A DNA stretch of 64,000 nucleotides from the NCBI RefSeq assembly GCF_030696665.1, contig NZ_JAUYRV010000053.1:1-64000 (forward strand), given 5' to 3'. The number at the start of each line of letters is the position of its first letter. Position 1 is the first letter of the stretch. Below the pieces are notes generated by a model, which saw only the letters and a program-made list of their open reading frames with translations, was not told the origin of the DNA and made no database searches. The position numbers and the translations under genes were made by a program. The DNA comes from Novosphingobium sp. Its GTDB lineage: Bacteria > Pseudomonadota > Alphaproteobacteria > Sphingomonadales > Sphingomonadaceae. Shown here piece after piece: positions 17,209 through 26,150 of the stretch.

Positions 17209-18159
17209 ATGAGCACGCGCCATCTGGTCGATCCGGCACTGCTGCCGCTTATCGATGCCATGCCGCCGATGGTTTTGTCGGATGCCAGCCTGCCAATGAT
17301 CCGTGCAGCGCTGCCTGCTATGGTCAAGGCAGTTCCGTTGCCAGACCTGCCGGTTACCATCGGGGATGTGATGGTGCCTTCGGGCGAAGCTGACCGCATG
17401 GTGCGCTGCATGATGCTGCGCCCCGATGCGATGGCAGACAACGCACCGGCCATTCTGCATATGCATGGCGGCGGGCATGTGCTGGGCATGCCCGAAATGA
17501 ACGCCGGAACGCTGATGCACTGGGCCGATGCACTTGGCTGCCTGATCCTGTCGGTGGACTACCGCCTCTCGCCCGAGACGCGCTTCCCCGGCGCTATCGA
17601 GGATTGTTACGCGGCGCTGCAGTGGTTGCACGAAGAAGCCGGGGCGCTTGGCATAGACCGCACCCATATCGCCGTCAGCGGTGAAAGCGCAGGCGGCGCG
17701 CTTGCTGCCGGGCTGGCCCTGCTGGCGCGCGATCGGGGCGAATATGCGATTGCCTTCCAGCATCTTGAGCAACCTCGGCTGGATGACCGAACAGCGACAT
17801 CGCCCACGCCCAATCCCCATACCGGCGAATTCGTGTGGACGCGCGCAAGCAGCCATTTCTGCTGGATTGCGCAGCTTGGCAAAGAGCCGGGCGGCGATGA
17901 TACCTCACCTTATGCGGCCCCGGCGCGGGCGACTGACCTTTCCGGCCTGCCCCGCACATTCATCGCGGTGGGCGCGCTTGACCTGTTCGTTGACGAATGC
18001 CTGGAATATGCCCACCGGCTGATCCGCGCCGGAGTGCCGACCGAACTGCACGTCTATCCCGGCTGCATGCACGGCTTCGGCATGGCGCGCGACAGCGCGC
18101 CAGCACAGCGCGCGCAGGCCGATAATATCGCAGCACTGCGCAACGCGTTTTCGCTATAG
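17209..18159 (+). CDS. Alpha/beta hydrolase, hormone-sensitive-lipase family (1)
   Basis: The 316-residue esterase has the oxyanion motif HMHGGGHVLG, the nucleophile Ser160 in VSGESAGGALA, the acid in GALDLFVDE and the base in GCMHGFGM. It hydrolyses carboxyl esters or lactones in the cytoplasm. I chose the ATG at 17209, 5 bp after the previous stop, because it aligns with the start of the next gene (MSTRHLVDPALLPLI against MTTRHLVDPAVLPAL); longer in-frame starts do not. It is a tandem paralogue of 18186-19130. Confidence 0.9.
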   Translation: MSTRHLVDPALLPLIDAMPPMVLSDASLPMIRAALPAMVKAVPLPDLPVTIGDVMVPSGEADRMVRCMMLRPDAMADNAPAILHMHGGGHVLGMPEMNAGTLMHWADALGCLILSVDYRLSPETRFPGAIEDCYAALQWLHEEAGALGIDRTHIAVSGESAGGALAAGLALLARDRGEYAIAFQHLEQPRLDDRTATSPTPNPHTGEFVWTRASSHFCWIAQLGKEPGGDDTSPYAAPARATDLSGLPRTFIAVGALDLFVDECLEYAHRLIRAGVPTELHVYPGCMHGFGMARDSAPAQRAQADNIAALRNAFSL

Positions 18160-18185
18160 CGTTTCCGAAAGCGGAGAGAAAATCC

Positions 18186-19130
18186 ATGACCACCCGGCAC
18201 CTTGTCGATCCTGCAGTGCTGCCCGCGCTTGAGGCATTTCCTTCATTGCGCGCGACGCGTGAAACCTTGCCAGCGATGCGCGCGGCGATGGATCCCTTGC
18301 TGAAGGGCGCGCCGGTGCCGGATCTGCCGGTAGAGACAAGCGAAATTCATATCCCATCCCCCGAAGGCCATCAGGTGCGTGCCATACTGCTGCGTCCCGA
18401 AGGGCTGGACGGCGCGGTTCCAGCGCTGCTGCACATTCATGGCGGTGCCTACATTATCGGCGTACCAGAAATGAGCGTGCCCGAACTGACCGCCACCGCG
18501 CACCAGCTTGGTATCGTGATCCTGTCGGTCGACTACCGCCTTGCGCCCGAGCATCCCTTCCCTGCCGGGATCGAGGACTGCTACACGGCGCTGGCGTACT
18601 TGCACGATAGCGCCGCCACACTGGGCGTAGACGCATCGCGGATCGCCGTGATGGGCGAAAGCGCGGGCGGCGGGTTGGCGGCATCATTGGCGTTGCTGGC
18701 ACGTGATCGTGGCGATTATCCGCTTGCGTTTCAGCTGCTTGATGCGCCGATGATCGACGATCGCACTTGCGCGCGCCCGCGCAATCCGGTGACCGGCGAA
18801 TTCATCTTCGCGCCTGCGGACAATCATTTCGGCTGGAGCTGCCTGCTCGATGCCGAACCCGGCGGGCCGGATGTCTCGCCCTATGCCGCAGCGGCACGTG
18901 CCACACAGCTGGAAGGCCTGCCGCCAACGCTGATCGCCACCGGCGCACTCGACCTGTTTCTGGATGAAAACGTGGATTATGCAATGCGATTGATTTCTGC
19001 AGGAGTGGCGGTGGAACTGCACATCTATCCGGGGTGCCCGCACGGTTATGTGATTGCCGCCGATGCGCCGGTTTCACAGCGTGCGCTGGCCGACAAGCGG
19101 GCGGCACTGCGCCGGGCACTGGCCCTCTGA
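18186..19130 (+). CDS. Alpha/beta hydrolase, hormone-sensitive-lipase family (2)
   Basis: The 314-residue tandem paralogue of the upstream esterase has HIHGGAYIIG, Ser159 in VMGESAGGGLAA, GALDLFLDE and GCPHGYVI. Substitutions beside the oxyanion hole (GGA for GGG) and in the cap region suggest a different ester or lactone. GGAGAGAAAATCC precedes the ATG. The stop overlaps the MaoC start (TGATG). Retention of both copies with intact triads argues for two hydrolytic steps rather than a relic duplication. Confidence 0.9.
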   Translation: MTTRHLVDPAVLPALEAFPSLRATRETLPAMRAAMDPLLKGAPVPDLPVETSEIHIPSPEGHQVRAILLRPEGLDGAVPALLHIHGGAYIIGVPEMSVPELTATAHQLGIVILSVDYRLAPEHPFPAGIEDCYTALAYLHDSAATLGVDASRIAVMGESAGGGLAASLALLARDRGDYPLAFQLLDAPMIDDRTCARPRNPVTGEFIFAPADNHFGWSCLLDAEPGGPDVSPYAAAARATQLEGLPPTLIATGALDLFLDENVDYAMRLISAGVAVELHIYPGCPHGYVIAADAPVSQRALADKRAALRRALAL

Positions 19131-20020
19131 TGCCGGTCCTCGATGCCGAGCGCCTGCTGCGCTACAAGGTTCCCGGGGCGCATGACGTCTATGATCCGCG
19201 CGACACGATCCTCTATGCCCTGGGCACCGGCGCTGGCCTTGCGCCGCACGTCGATGAACTCAACCTCGTGTTCGAGCGTGACCTGAAGGCTCTGCCAACC
19301 ATCGCTTTCGTGCTTGGAACGCCGGGCTTCTGGGCGATGGATCCTGCTGTGGGTCTCGACTGGCCGCGCATCCTGCATGGCGAACAGTCGCTTGTGCTCT
19401 ATCGCCCGCTTCAGGCGCAGGGCGAGATCATCGGCAGCACGCGGGTTGGCGAACTGGCCGACAAGGGACCGGGAAAACCGGCACTGCTGCGCATTTATCG
19501 CACGCTGACCGACGAATCCGGCGCGAAAGTGGCGGATATTACCGAAGTTTGGGTGTTGCGCGAAGCTGGCGGTTTTGGCGGAGAACGAGCGCTGGCTGGC
19601 CCCCCGCCGGTGATCGTTCCCGAAACACCGCCAACGCACAGTGTCGATCTGCCAACCAGTCTGCAACAAGCGCTGATCTATCGGCTGTCAGGAGACCGCA
19701 ACCCTTTGCATGTGGAGGCCGAAACAGCGCGGGTCGGCGGCTTCGATCAACCCATCCTGCACGGGCTTTCTTCGCTTGGTCTTGCCGCGCGTGCCTTGGT
19801 CCACATGCATTGCGGTGGTGATCCGATGCGGCTGTCATCGATTGCCGCCAGATTTACCGCGCCGGTCGTGCCTGGGGACACGATCCGAACGCAAAGCTGG
19901 CAGGATGCAGACCGCATCGTTTTCCAGTCGATTGCCATAGAGCGCGGCGTTGTGGTGATCGATGGCGGGACGGCCACGGTAGACCGTTTTGCCAATCCGC
20001 CCGCCACCCCTTCCGGGTGA
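19130..20020 (+). CDS. MaoC-type 2-enoyl-CoA hydratase (double hotdog)
   Basis: The 296-residue protein resembles peroxisomal hydratase 2: an inactive N-terminal hotdog half (residues 1-150) and a C-terminal catalytic half with the hydratase-2 motif YRLSGDRNPLH-VEAETA and the following FDQPILHG, which supplies the Asp/His pair. It hydrates trans-2-enoyl-CoA to the (R)-3-hydroxy product, stereochemically opposite to the FadJ-like enzyme in the same operon. The start overlaps the esterase stop by 1 bp. The end of the gene contains the palindrome at 20009-20024. Confidence 0.9.
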   Translation: MPVLDAERLLRYKVPGAHDVYDPRDTILYALGTGAGLAPHVDELNLVFERDLKALPTIAFVLGTPGFWAMDPAVGLDWPRILHGEQSLVLYRPLQAQGEIIGSTRVGELADKGPGKPALLRIYRTLTDESGAKVADITEVWVLREAGGFGGERALAGPPPVIVPETPPTHSVDLPTSLQQALIYRLSGDRNPLHVEAETARVGGFDQPILHGLSSLGLAARALVHMHCGGDPMRLSSIAARFTAPVVPGDTIRTQSWQDADRIVFQSIAIERGVVVIDGGTATVDRFANPPATPSG

Positions 20021-20024
20021 CAGG
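20009..20024. promoter_or_regulatory. 16-bp cluster palindrome (molybdoenzyme promoter)
   Basis: CCTTCC-GGGT-GACAGG spans the MaoC stop codon and lies 86 bp before the molybdopterin oxidoreductase ATG, which suggests an internal promoter in this operon. Confidence 0.58.
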
Positions 20025-20110
20025 TTCGCCCGGTATCGCAACGCCGTTCAACGCATGTCGGTCGCCATGAAGGTGGCCAGAACAGGCACTTGATCGGGGG
20101 TCTTAACGGC

Positions 20111-22339
20111 ATGGCTGCGGAACCTATCCAGACGGGCGACACGCGCTTCGGCATCTGCAAGGTCTGCTGGGCGGGCTGCCCTGTCGAAGTGACGGTGGAA
20201 AACGGCCGTGCCACCAAGGTCGTCGGTGATCGGCAATCGCCCATCTATGGCGGCTATACCTGCCCAAAGGGCCGCGCCATGCCCGATGCGCACTATTCGC
20301 CGACGCGCGTGCTCCATCCTCGCAAACGGATGCCCGATGGCAGCTACACCGAAATCCCGATGGCGCAGGCGGTGGAAGAAATCGCCCAGCGCATCGAAGC
20401 CATCGTGGCCGAACACGGGCCTGAAGCCGTCGCGGTCTATCCCGGCAATGGCAACCTGACCAACCCGATCAATCCCGTGATCGGGGCCATGTTCATCATG
20501 GCGATGGGCACGTTTCCCGATCGCTTCTTTTCCGTCCAGACCATCGATCAGGCCGGCAAGGTGATTGCGCAGGCGCTGCACGGGCGCTGGATTCCCGGTC
20601 CGCAGCCGTTCAGCACCGCAAAGACATGGATCATGGTCGGGACCAATCCGGTCATTTCCAAGCAGGGTGTGATGGTCAATCCGGGCCAGACCGTGAAGCA
20701 GGCGGTGAAAGACGGCATGAAGCTGATCGTGATTGATCCGCGCGCCACAGAGTCCGCCACTCACGCTTTCCTGCACATTGCGCCGCAACCGGGGCAGGAT
20801 GCCAGCATTCTGGCGGGCATCCTTCGCGTGATCCTGTCGGAACGGCTTTATGACGCCAATTTCGTGGCCGCCAATGCCATTGGCATCGCTGCGTTAAAGG
20901 CCGCGGTCGAACCGTTCACGCCTGAACACGTCGCGTCCGTTGCCGGTATTTCCGCCGATGACGTAGTGCTGGCGGCGCGCACATTTGCCGCAGCGGAAAG
21001 CGGCTGTGTCGTCACCGCCACGGGCGCGCACTTCCCGCTGCACGGCACGTTGTGCGAATATCTCGCGCTGTGTCTCAACACGGTCTGCGCGCGATGGGTG
21101 CGTGAAGGCGAGGTGCACGCCCAACCGCATGTGCTCCTTCCCGAAGTGGCGATCCGCGCCCAACCCCACGCGCCCTATCAGCCGTGGGACTATACAAAGC
21201 CGAGCCGGATCAACGCCCTGCCACAAACCGTGGTGGGCGCGCCAACCGGCACCTTGCCCGACGAGATCCTGACACCCGGTCCCGGTCAAGTGCGGGCGCT
21301 GATCTGTTCGGGCAGCAATCCTGCGGTGTCATTGCCCGATCAGAACCGGGCCGGCCGCGCGCTTGGCTCGCTGGATCTGCTGGTTTCCATTGATGTCGAA
21401 ATGTCGAATACGGCGCGCATGGCCGACTACGTGATTCCGGACAGGATGGCGCTGGAAACGCCCGCCTGCTCGCAGTTTTCGGAATCCATGAAGTACTACG
21501 GCATCTGGACCGGCGGATACGAAGTTCCCTATGCCCAATATGCAGCGGCAGTGGTCGAACCGCCCGCAGGGTCTGAAACCATCGAAAGCTGGGAGTTTTT
21601 CTACGAACTGGCCAAGCGTCTGGGCAAGCAGATTACCTATTTCGGCAACGCTGCAGGCACGGGACAGCACTGGGACAAGCCACCTGTGCCCTTTGTCCTG
21701 CCGCTTGATAGGCGGCCCACAACCGAGGAAATGTTCGATGCGATGTGCGCCGGTTCACGCGTGCCGCTGGCCGAGGTAAAGGATCACGTCCACGGCAAGG
21801 TCTTTTCCGAACTGGACCTGACAGTGCTGCCGCGCGCCGAGGATTGTTCGGCGATGCTGCAACTGGGCGATCCGACGATGATGGCCGAACTGGCAGAAGT
21901 GTTCGCGCGGCGGGGCGATACTACCGCTCCCAGTGCTGAATTTCCGCTCCTTCTGATCCCCCGCCGCGCCAACGACATGATGAATTCGATTGGCCGGAAC
22001 AATCCGAAGCTTACTGCAAGGCGCACGCACAACCCTGCGTATATCAGCCCTGCCGACCTTGAACGCATGGGCATTGCCACCGGCGACGTCATCAGCATCC
22101 GTTCGGCCCACGGCCAGATCACGGGTGTGGCCGAGCCTGACCCACGTCTGCGTTCCGGCACTGTGTCGATGTCACATTGCTTTGGCACCAATCCCGATGA
22201 GGCGGATGATCCGCTGGGGCAAGGTGGGTGCACATCACGCCTGATCGATGCGAACGCGGCTTTCGACCCGGTGTTCGGCCAGCCCCGGATGGGGGCCATT
22301 CCGGTCTGCGTAAAGCCAGTCCCGGTGCTGGCGATTTGA
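20111..22339 (+). CDS. Molybdopterin-dependent oxidoreductase (DMSO-reductase superfamily)
   Basis: The 742-residue catalytic subunit has an N-terminal [4Fe-4S] motif (CKVCWAGC...YTCPKGRA, C-x2-C-x3-C-xn-C), central bis-MGD domains and a C-terminal molydop-binding domain (NPAYISPADLERMGI, then GDVISIRSAHGQ). No Tat signal is visible, so it is probably cytoplasmic. Where formate dehydrogenases and NapA have D-Q-x3-x-Cys, this protein reads DQAGKVI, so a Cys ligand to Mo is not evident. No electron-transfer or chaperone subunit gene adjoins it. I chose the ATG at 20111 with GGGGG upstream; a TTG at 20090 is possible. Hydroxylation, hydration or dehydrogenation of the substrate are all conceivable. 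Confidence 0.88.
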   Translation: MAAEPIQTGDTRFGICKVCWAGCPVEVTVENGRATKVVGDRQSPIYGGYTCPKGRAMPDAHYSPTRVLHPRKRMPDGSYTEIPMAQAVEEIAQRIEAIVAEHGPEAVAVYPGNGNLTNPINPVIGAMFIMAMGTFPDRFFSVQTIDQAGKVIAQALHGRWIPGPQPFSTAKTWIMVGTNPVISKQGVMVNPGQTVKQAVKDGMKLIVIDPRATESATHAFLHIAPQPGQDASILAGILRVILSERLYDANFVAANAIGIAALKAAVEPFTPEHVASVAGISADDVVLAARTFAAAESGCVVTATGAHFPLHGTLCEYLALCLNTVCARWVREGEVHAQPHVLLPEVAIRAQPHAPYQPWDYTKPSRINALPQTVVGAPTGTLPDEILTPGPGQVRALICSGSNPAVSLPDQNRAGRALGSLDLLVSIDVEMSNTARMADYVIPDRMALETPACSQFSESMKYYGIWTGGYEVPYAQYAAAVVEPPAGSETIESWEFFYELAKRLGKQITYFGNAAGTGQHWDKPPVPFVLPLDRRPTTEEMFDAMCAGSRVPLAEVKDHVHGKVFSELDLTVLPRAEDCSAMLQLGDPTMMAELAEVFARRGDTTAPSAEFPLLLIPRRANDMMNSIGRNNPKLTARRTHNPAYISPADLERMGIATGDVISIRSAHGQITGVAEPDPRLRSGTVSMSHCFGTNPDEADDPLGQGGCTSRLIDANAAFDPVFGQPRMGAIPVCVKPVPVLAI

Positions 22340-22347
22340 TACCCCAC

Positions 22348-22363
22348 CCTATCGATGGATAGG
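22348..22363. promoter_or_regulatory. 16-bp cluster palindrome (LuxR/MalT-type regulator promoter)
   Basis: CCTATC-GATG-GATAGG has perfect 6-bp arms, the most symmetrical copy in the window, 87 bp before the regulator start. It suggests autoregulation. Confidence 0.72.
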
Positions 22364-22450
22364 AGAACAGCCTTGCATTGCGGCTGACTATGATGGACGA
22401 AGGCCTGCGAAAGCGACCAGTAGAGTCGCTTCCTTGGAGAGAGCAACATC

Positions 22451-25135
22451 ATGGGTCTTGTCCCGACGACAATCATCCCGCCGCGCACGTCGTCCGTCAT
22501 CGTGCCGCGCAAGGCACTGCTGAACCTCGTTGACGCCATCTGCCGGGCACGGTTGGTCACGTTCTGCGCCCCTGCCGGTAGCGGAAAGACCACGGCTGCG
22601 CTCTATTGCCTCAACCAGATGAAGCAGCAGGGCCGTCCGGCCCTGTGGCTATCGGTCCGGGCCGGCATTCGCGATTTTCCATCGTTTTTCGGCGCTCTTA
22701 AAGCGGCAGGTGTCGCAGCAGGGCTGGATTGGGACTATCTGGACCGCGACAGTCCGGAAGAGCTTTGGCTTGCGGCACTCGCACAAGTGCATGAAAAACC
22801 GCCGGTTCTGGTTATTGACGATGCGCAGTTGCTAACTTCGGGCGTGCTTGATTTCGTCAGTCAGGCGATTTCCAGCGTGCGCGATGCGATGACCATTATC
22901 CTGATCTCACGCGGGGCGCTGACCGTGCCGGTGGCCCGCGCGCGGTCGCTTGGTTTCCTAGTGGAAGTGGGCGTATCCGAACTTGCGTTCGACGATGACG
23001 AGGCAACAGAGCTTATCACGCGCGCTGCCGGTGTCCCTGTTGATGCCGGGGTCATGCAGCAGATCCTCCGCGATGCGCACGGTTGGGCTGCCGGTCTGGT
23101 TATCGGCGGAGAATTGTACCGGCGCGAGCAGGCGCGCGGAAAGGTCTGGCAACCGCTGGCCGATTATCTGCGGCGCGAATTCACCAGCTACTTTTCGGAA
23201 GAGGTGCTCGCTCTCCAGACCCCGGAAGTGCGTGATTTCCTGATCAACACCTGCATTCTCGATGAACTGACCGGGCCTTCGTGCGCGGCCGTCACGGGGG
23301 ACGACAACGCCCGTGCCATGCTTGATGACGCCTATCGCGCAGGCCTGTTCATCGACGCGATCGACGAAGAACGCAGCTGTTATGCGTACCACCCGCTGTT
23401 CCGCGCAATGGCGCTGGGCCGGCTTTACGAACGGGCATTTGCCCGCGCTGCCGAACTGCACCGCCGCGCCAGCCGGTTCTTCGCCGCGCAGGGAGAGCTG
23501 CTCAAAGCGCTCGAACACGCATCGGCAAGCGGCGATCAGGAATTTCTGGCAGACCAGCTGGACCTGCTGGCCAATGACCTGACAACCACCGGGCATCTCA
23601 ATCGGCTTGACCAGATTGCATCCGAATTGCCGCTGTCCGTCAGCGCCAAACGGCCCATGCTTGTCCTGGCAATGGCGTGGCGCCGTATTCGCAGGCTGTC
23701 CTATTCGTCGGCAGGCCGGTTGATCGACACCGCCTGCGCCTTGCGCGATACGCTTGTTGCCGAAGGCAAGCTCGACACGTATGCCGCAACGTTTCTCGAT
23801 CATCATATCCGGCACCGCCAGATCATGCTGGCTGCCGCGCAGGACGATATGGTCCGGGTGGAACGGGATGCCGAGCTGCTGATCGCGGAAATCGGCGACG
23901 ATGACGCCTACCTCAGTTGCACGCTGCTGGCGCAGGTCATCGCGGCCCGGCGCGAATTCTATCACTTCCATGACACGCTCAAGCTCGAAGCCGAGGTTCG
24001 CCGCGCGCTGGACCGGCCCGGGTCGGAATTTGCGTCAATCGCTTTGAAGTGTTCCATCGTGCCCACGCTGATGACACAGGGAAAGACCGCCATTTCGCGG
24101 CGCTTCAGCGAAGAGGCGCTGGCTTCAGCCGAAGCGCGCGAGGAAGAGATCCCCGGTCTGGCAGCATTGCCCGCGTTGCCTTACGCCGAACTGCTGTATG
24201 AAATGGGCGAACTTGATCGGGCCAACGATCTGGTCGAACGCTATCTGCCGGGCATCCGGCACTGGGGCTTGGTCGATCAACTCGCCTCGGGCTATCTCGT
24301 TCGCGCACGCCTTGCCTTTGCCAAGGGTGATAGCGTCGCAGCTCTGGCGGGGCTGGATGAGGCGCATCTGGTGGCGATCGAATGCGGACTGGACCGGTTG
24401 CGCGCCCACCTTGCAGCCGAACAGGTCCGTATTCTGGTCAAATCCGGGCGGATCGATGAAGCCGAAGACGCCCTGCGCGCGGTCAGCAAGCAGATCGACG
24501 AAGAACCCGTGCCGACGCTGAACCCATCGCGCCGCCGCGAAAGCCTCGCAATCGCGTGGATCAGGATTGAGATGCATCGCCATCGGCTGGTGCGCGCCTG
24601 CAAGGTTGCAACGCGCTGGCTGGAATTCGTCCGGCGCAGCGGCGACATCCGCTCCGCCGTGGCGTTCGAACTGCTGCTGGCCGAAATCTTCGTCCTGCAG
24701 GGCAACCGGTCCAAGGCGCGCCGCGCGGTGCGGTCTGCGGTGGAACTGGCCGAACCTGCTGGCTGGACGCGGGTGTTCCTTGATGAAGGCGAGGTCATTT
24801 CGGCACTGTTGAGCGAGGCCTATGCCAATGGCCCGACACTTGATACCCGCGCCGACAAATTCGCAGCGATGCTGGTTTCGCTGGTCGACAACGGCCCGCA
24901 AATGGACATTGACGAAAGCGAGAAAGCCTTCGGACTGACCGGGCGTCTTGCCAGCCGGGAAATCGACATTCTGGTCATGGTCAGCGGCGGTTTGCGCAAC
25001 CGCGAGATTGGCGAACGGCTTGGCCTGACGGAAGGCACCGTCAAATGGTACATGCAGCAGATCTACGACAAGCTGGGCGTGCGCCGCCGTCCGCAAGCCG
25101 TGCTGCGCGCACGCCAGTTTGGCATCCTGACGTAA
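22451..25135 (+). CDS. MalT-like ATP-binding LuxR-family transcriptional regulator
   Basis: The 894-residue protein of LAL/MalT architecture has a P-loop PAGSGKTT at 41-48, Walker B VLVIDDAQLL near 119-128, a winged-helix/AAA lid region, a long helical TPR-like sensor region (about 350-800) and a C-terminal GerE helix-turn-helix (SREIDILVMVSGGLRNREIG, then GLTEGTVKWYMQQIYDKLGV). Such proteins oligomerise with ATP plus an inducer and activate catabolic operons. GGAGAGAGCAACATC precedes the ATG. The best copy of the 16-bp palindrome lies upstream and another overlaps its stop codon. It is the leading candidate for the regulator of the cluster (inference). Confidence 0.92.
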   Translation: MGLVPTTIIPPRTSSVIVPRKALLNLVDAICRARLVTFCAPAGSGKTTAALYCLNQMKQQGRPALWLSVRAGIRDFPSFFGALKAAGVAAGLDWDYLDRDSPEELWLAALAQVHEKPPVLVIDDAQLLTSGVLDFVSQAISSVRDAMTIILISRGALTVPVARARSLGFLVEVGVSELAFDDDEATELITRAAGVPVDAGVMQQILRDAHGWAAGLVIGGELYRREQARGKVWQPLADYLRREFTSYFSEEVLALQTPEVRDFLINTCILDELTGPSCAAVTGDDNARAMLDDAYRAGLFIDAIDEERSCYAYHPLFRAMALGRLYERAFARAAELHRRASRFFAAQGELLKALEHASASGDQEFLADQLDLLANDLTTTGHLNRLDQIASELPLSVSAKRPMLVLAMAWRRIRRLSYSSAGRLIDTACALRDTLVAEGKLDTYAATFLDHHIRHRQIMLAAAQDDMVRVERDAELLIAEIGDDDAYLSCTLLAQVIAARREFYHFHDTLKLEAEVRRALDRPGSEFASIALKCSIVPTLMTQGKTAISRRFSEEALASAEAREEEIPGLAALPALPYAELLYEMGELDRANDLVERYLPGIRHWGLVDQLASGYLVRARLAFAKGDSVAALAGLDEAHLVAIECGLDRLRAHLAAEQVRILVKSGRIDEAEDALRAVSKQIDEEPVPTLNPSRRRESLAIAWIRIEMHRHRLVRACKVATRWLEFVRRSGDIRSAVAFELLLAEIFVLQGNRSKARRAVRSAVELAEPAGWTRVFLDEGEVISALLSEAYANGPTLDTRADKFAAMLVSLVDNGPQMDIDESEKAFGLTGRLASREIDILVMVSGGLRNREIGERLGLTEGTVKWYMQQIYDKLGVRRRPQAVLRARQFGILT

Positions 25136-25141
25136 GATAGG
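25126..25141. promoter_or_regulatory. 16-bp cluster palindrome (BKACE/CoA-transferase promoter)
   Basis: CCTGAC-GTAA-GATAGG overlaps the TAA of the regulator gene and lies 79 bp before the BKACE start. Confidence 0.65.
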
Positions 25142-25220
25142 CGCGCGCGGGGCATTCACCGCGTTTGTCGGGCGGCGAAGATGCGGGGCATCGCCCCTCC
25201 GGCAATTACACGAGGATAAC

Positions 25221-26150
25221 ATGGCAAAAGGCAAGGTCATCATCAGTTGCGCCATCACGGGCGCAATCCATACCCCCTCGATGTCCGAATTCCTGCCGGT
25301 TACGGCAGACGAAATCGCGGAATCGGCAGTTGGCGCTGCCGAAGCTGGCGCAGCGATCATCCATCTGCACGCGCGCAACCCGGTTGATGGTCGGCCCGAC
25401 CAGAACCCCGATCTGTTCGAGCCTTTTCTCAAGGTGATCAAGCAGCGCTCAGATGCGGTGCTGAACCTGACGACCGGCGGGCACCCGTCGATGACGGTGG
25501 ATGAACGCATCCGCCCGGCGAGCAAGTTCGCGCCCGAAGTCGCCTCGCTCAACATGGGCACGATGGGCTTTGGCCTGTTCCCGATGCTCGACCGGTTCAA
25601 GACGTTCAAGCATGAATGGGAACCCGCCGCGCTTGAGGCTTCGCGCGATCTGGTGTTCAAGAATACTTATGCCGATATCGAAAAGCTGTTGGGCATCCTC
25701 ACCCCGCTGGGCACGCGGTTCGAATTCGAATGCTATGACACCAGCCACCTCTACAACCTGAAATATTTCCTTGATCGCGGGCTGGTGAAGGCCCCGCTGT
25801 TCATCCAGACCTGCTTTGGCATTCTGGGCGGCATCGGCAGCCATCCGGACGATGTGATGCACATGAAGCGCACCGCCGACCGCCTGTTTGGCGATCAGTA
25901 CGAATGGTCAGTGCTGGGCGCTGGCGCACGGCAGATGAGCATTGTGGCGATGGCAGCGTCGATGGGCGGCAACGTGCGCGTAGGCCTCGAAGATTCGCTG
26001 TGGGCGGGCAAAGGCAGGCTGGCGCAGACCAATGCCGAACAGGTGACCATCGCCCGCCAGATCATCGAGGGCATGGGCCTTGAAGTGGCCACGCCGGATG
26101 AAGCGCGCGCGATCCTCGATCTCAAGGGCGCGGACCGGACCAACATCTGA
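25221..26150 (+). CDS. BKACE-family (beta-keto acid cleavage enzyme, Kce-like) protein
   Basis: The 309-residue TIM-barrel protein has the N-terminal SCAITGAIHTPSMS, the metal-binding pair in IIHLHARNP, NLTTGGHPSMTVDER, and the later VRVGLEDSLWAGKG. Family members use zinc and acetyl-CoA to cleave beta-keto acids into acetoacetate and a new acyl-CoA, and their substrate range is broad. Here it may release a two-carbon unit by acyl-CoA-driven cleavage of a beta-keto intermediate (inference). CGAGGATAAC precedes the ATG, and the stop overlaps the CoA-transferase start (TGATGG), so the two are coupled. Confidence 0.9.
   Translation: MAKGKVIISCAITGAIHTPSMSEFLPVTADEIAESAVGAAEAGAAIIHLHARNPVDGRPDQNPDLFEPFLKVIKQRSDAVLNLTTGGHPSMTVDERIRPASKFAPEVASLNMGTMGFGLFPMLDRFKTFKHEWEPAALEASRDLVFKNTYADIEKLLGILTPLGTRFEFECYDTSHLYNLKYFLDRGLVKAPLFIQTCFGILGGIGSHPDDVMHMKRTADRLFGDQYEWSVLGAGARQMSIVAMAASMGGNVRVGLEDSLWAGKGRLAQTNAEQVTIARQIIEGMGLEVATPDEARAILDLKGADRTNI

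Noticed and set aside
24125..25660. A long antisense open frame (511 codons) over the LuxR-type gene and its neighbour
   Set aside because: It crosses two well-supported genes, lacks recognisable motifs and is a typical GC-rich shadow frame. Similar antisense frames at 7073-8230, 10462-11715, 41043-42623 and 45326-46816 were discarded for the same reason.
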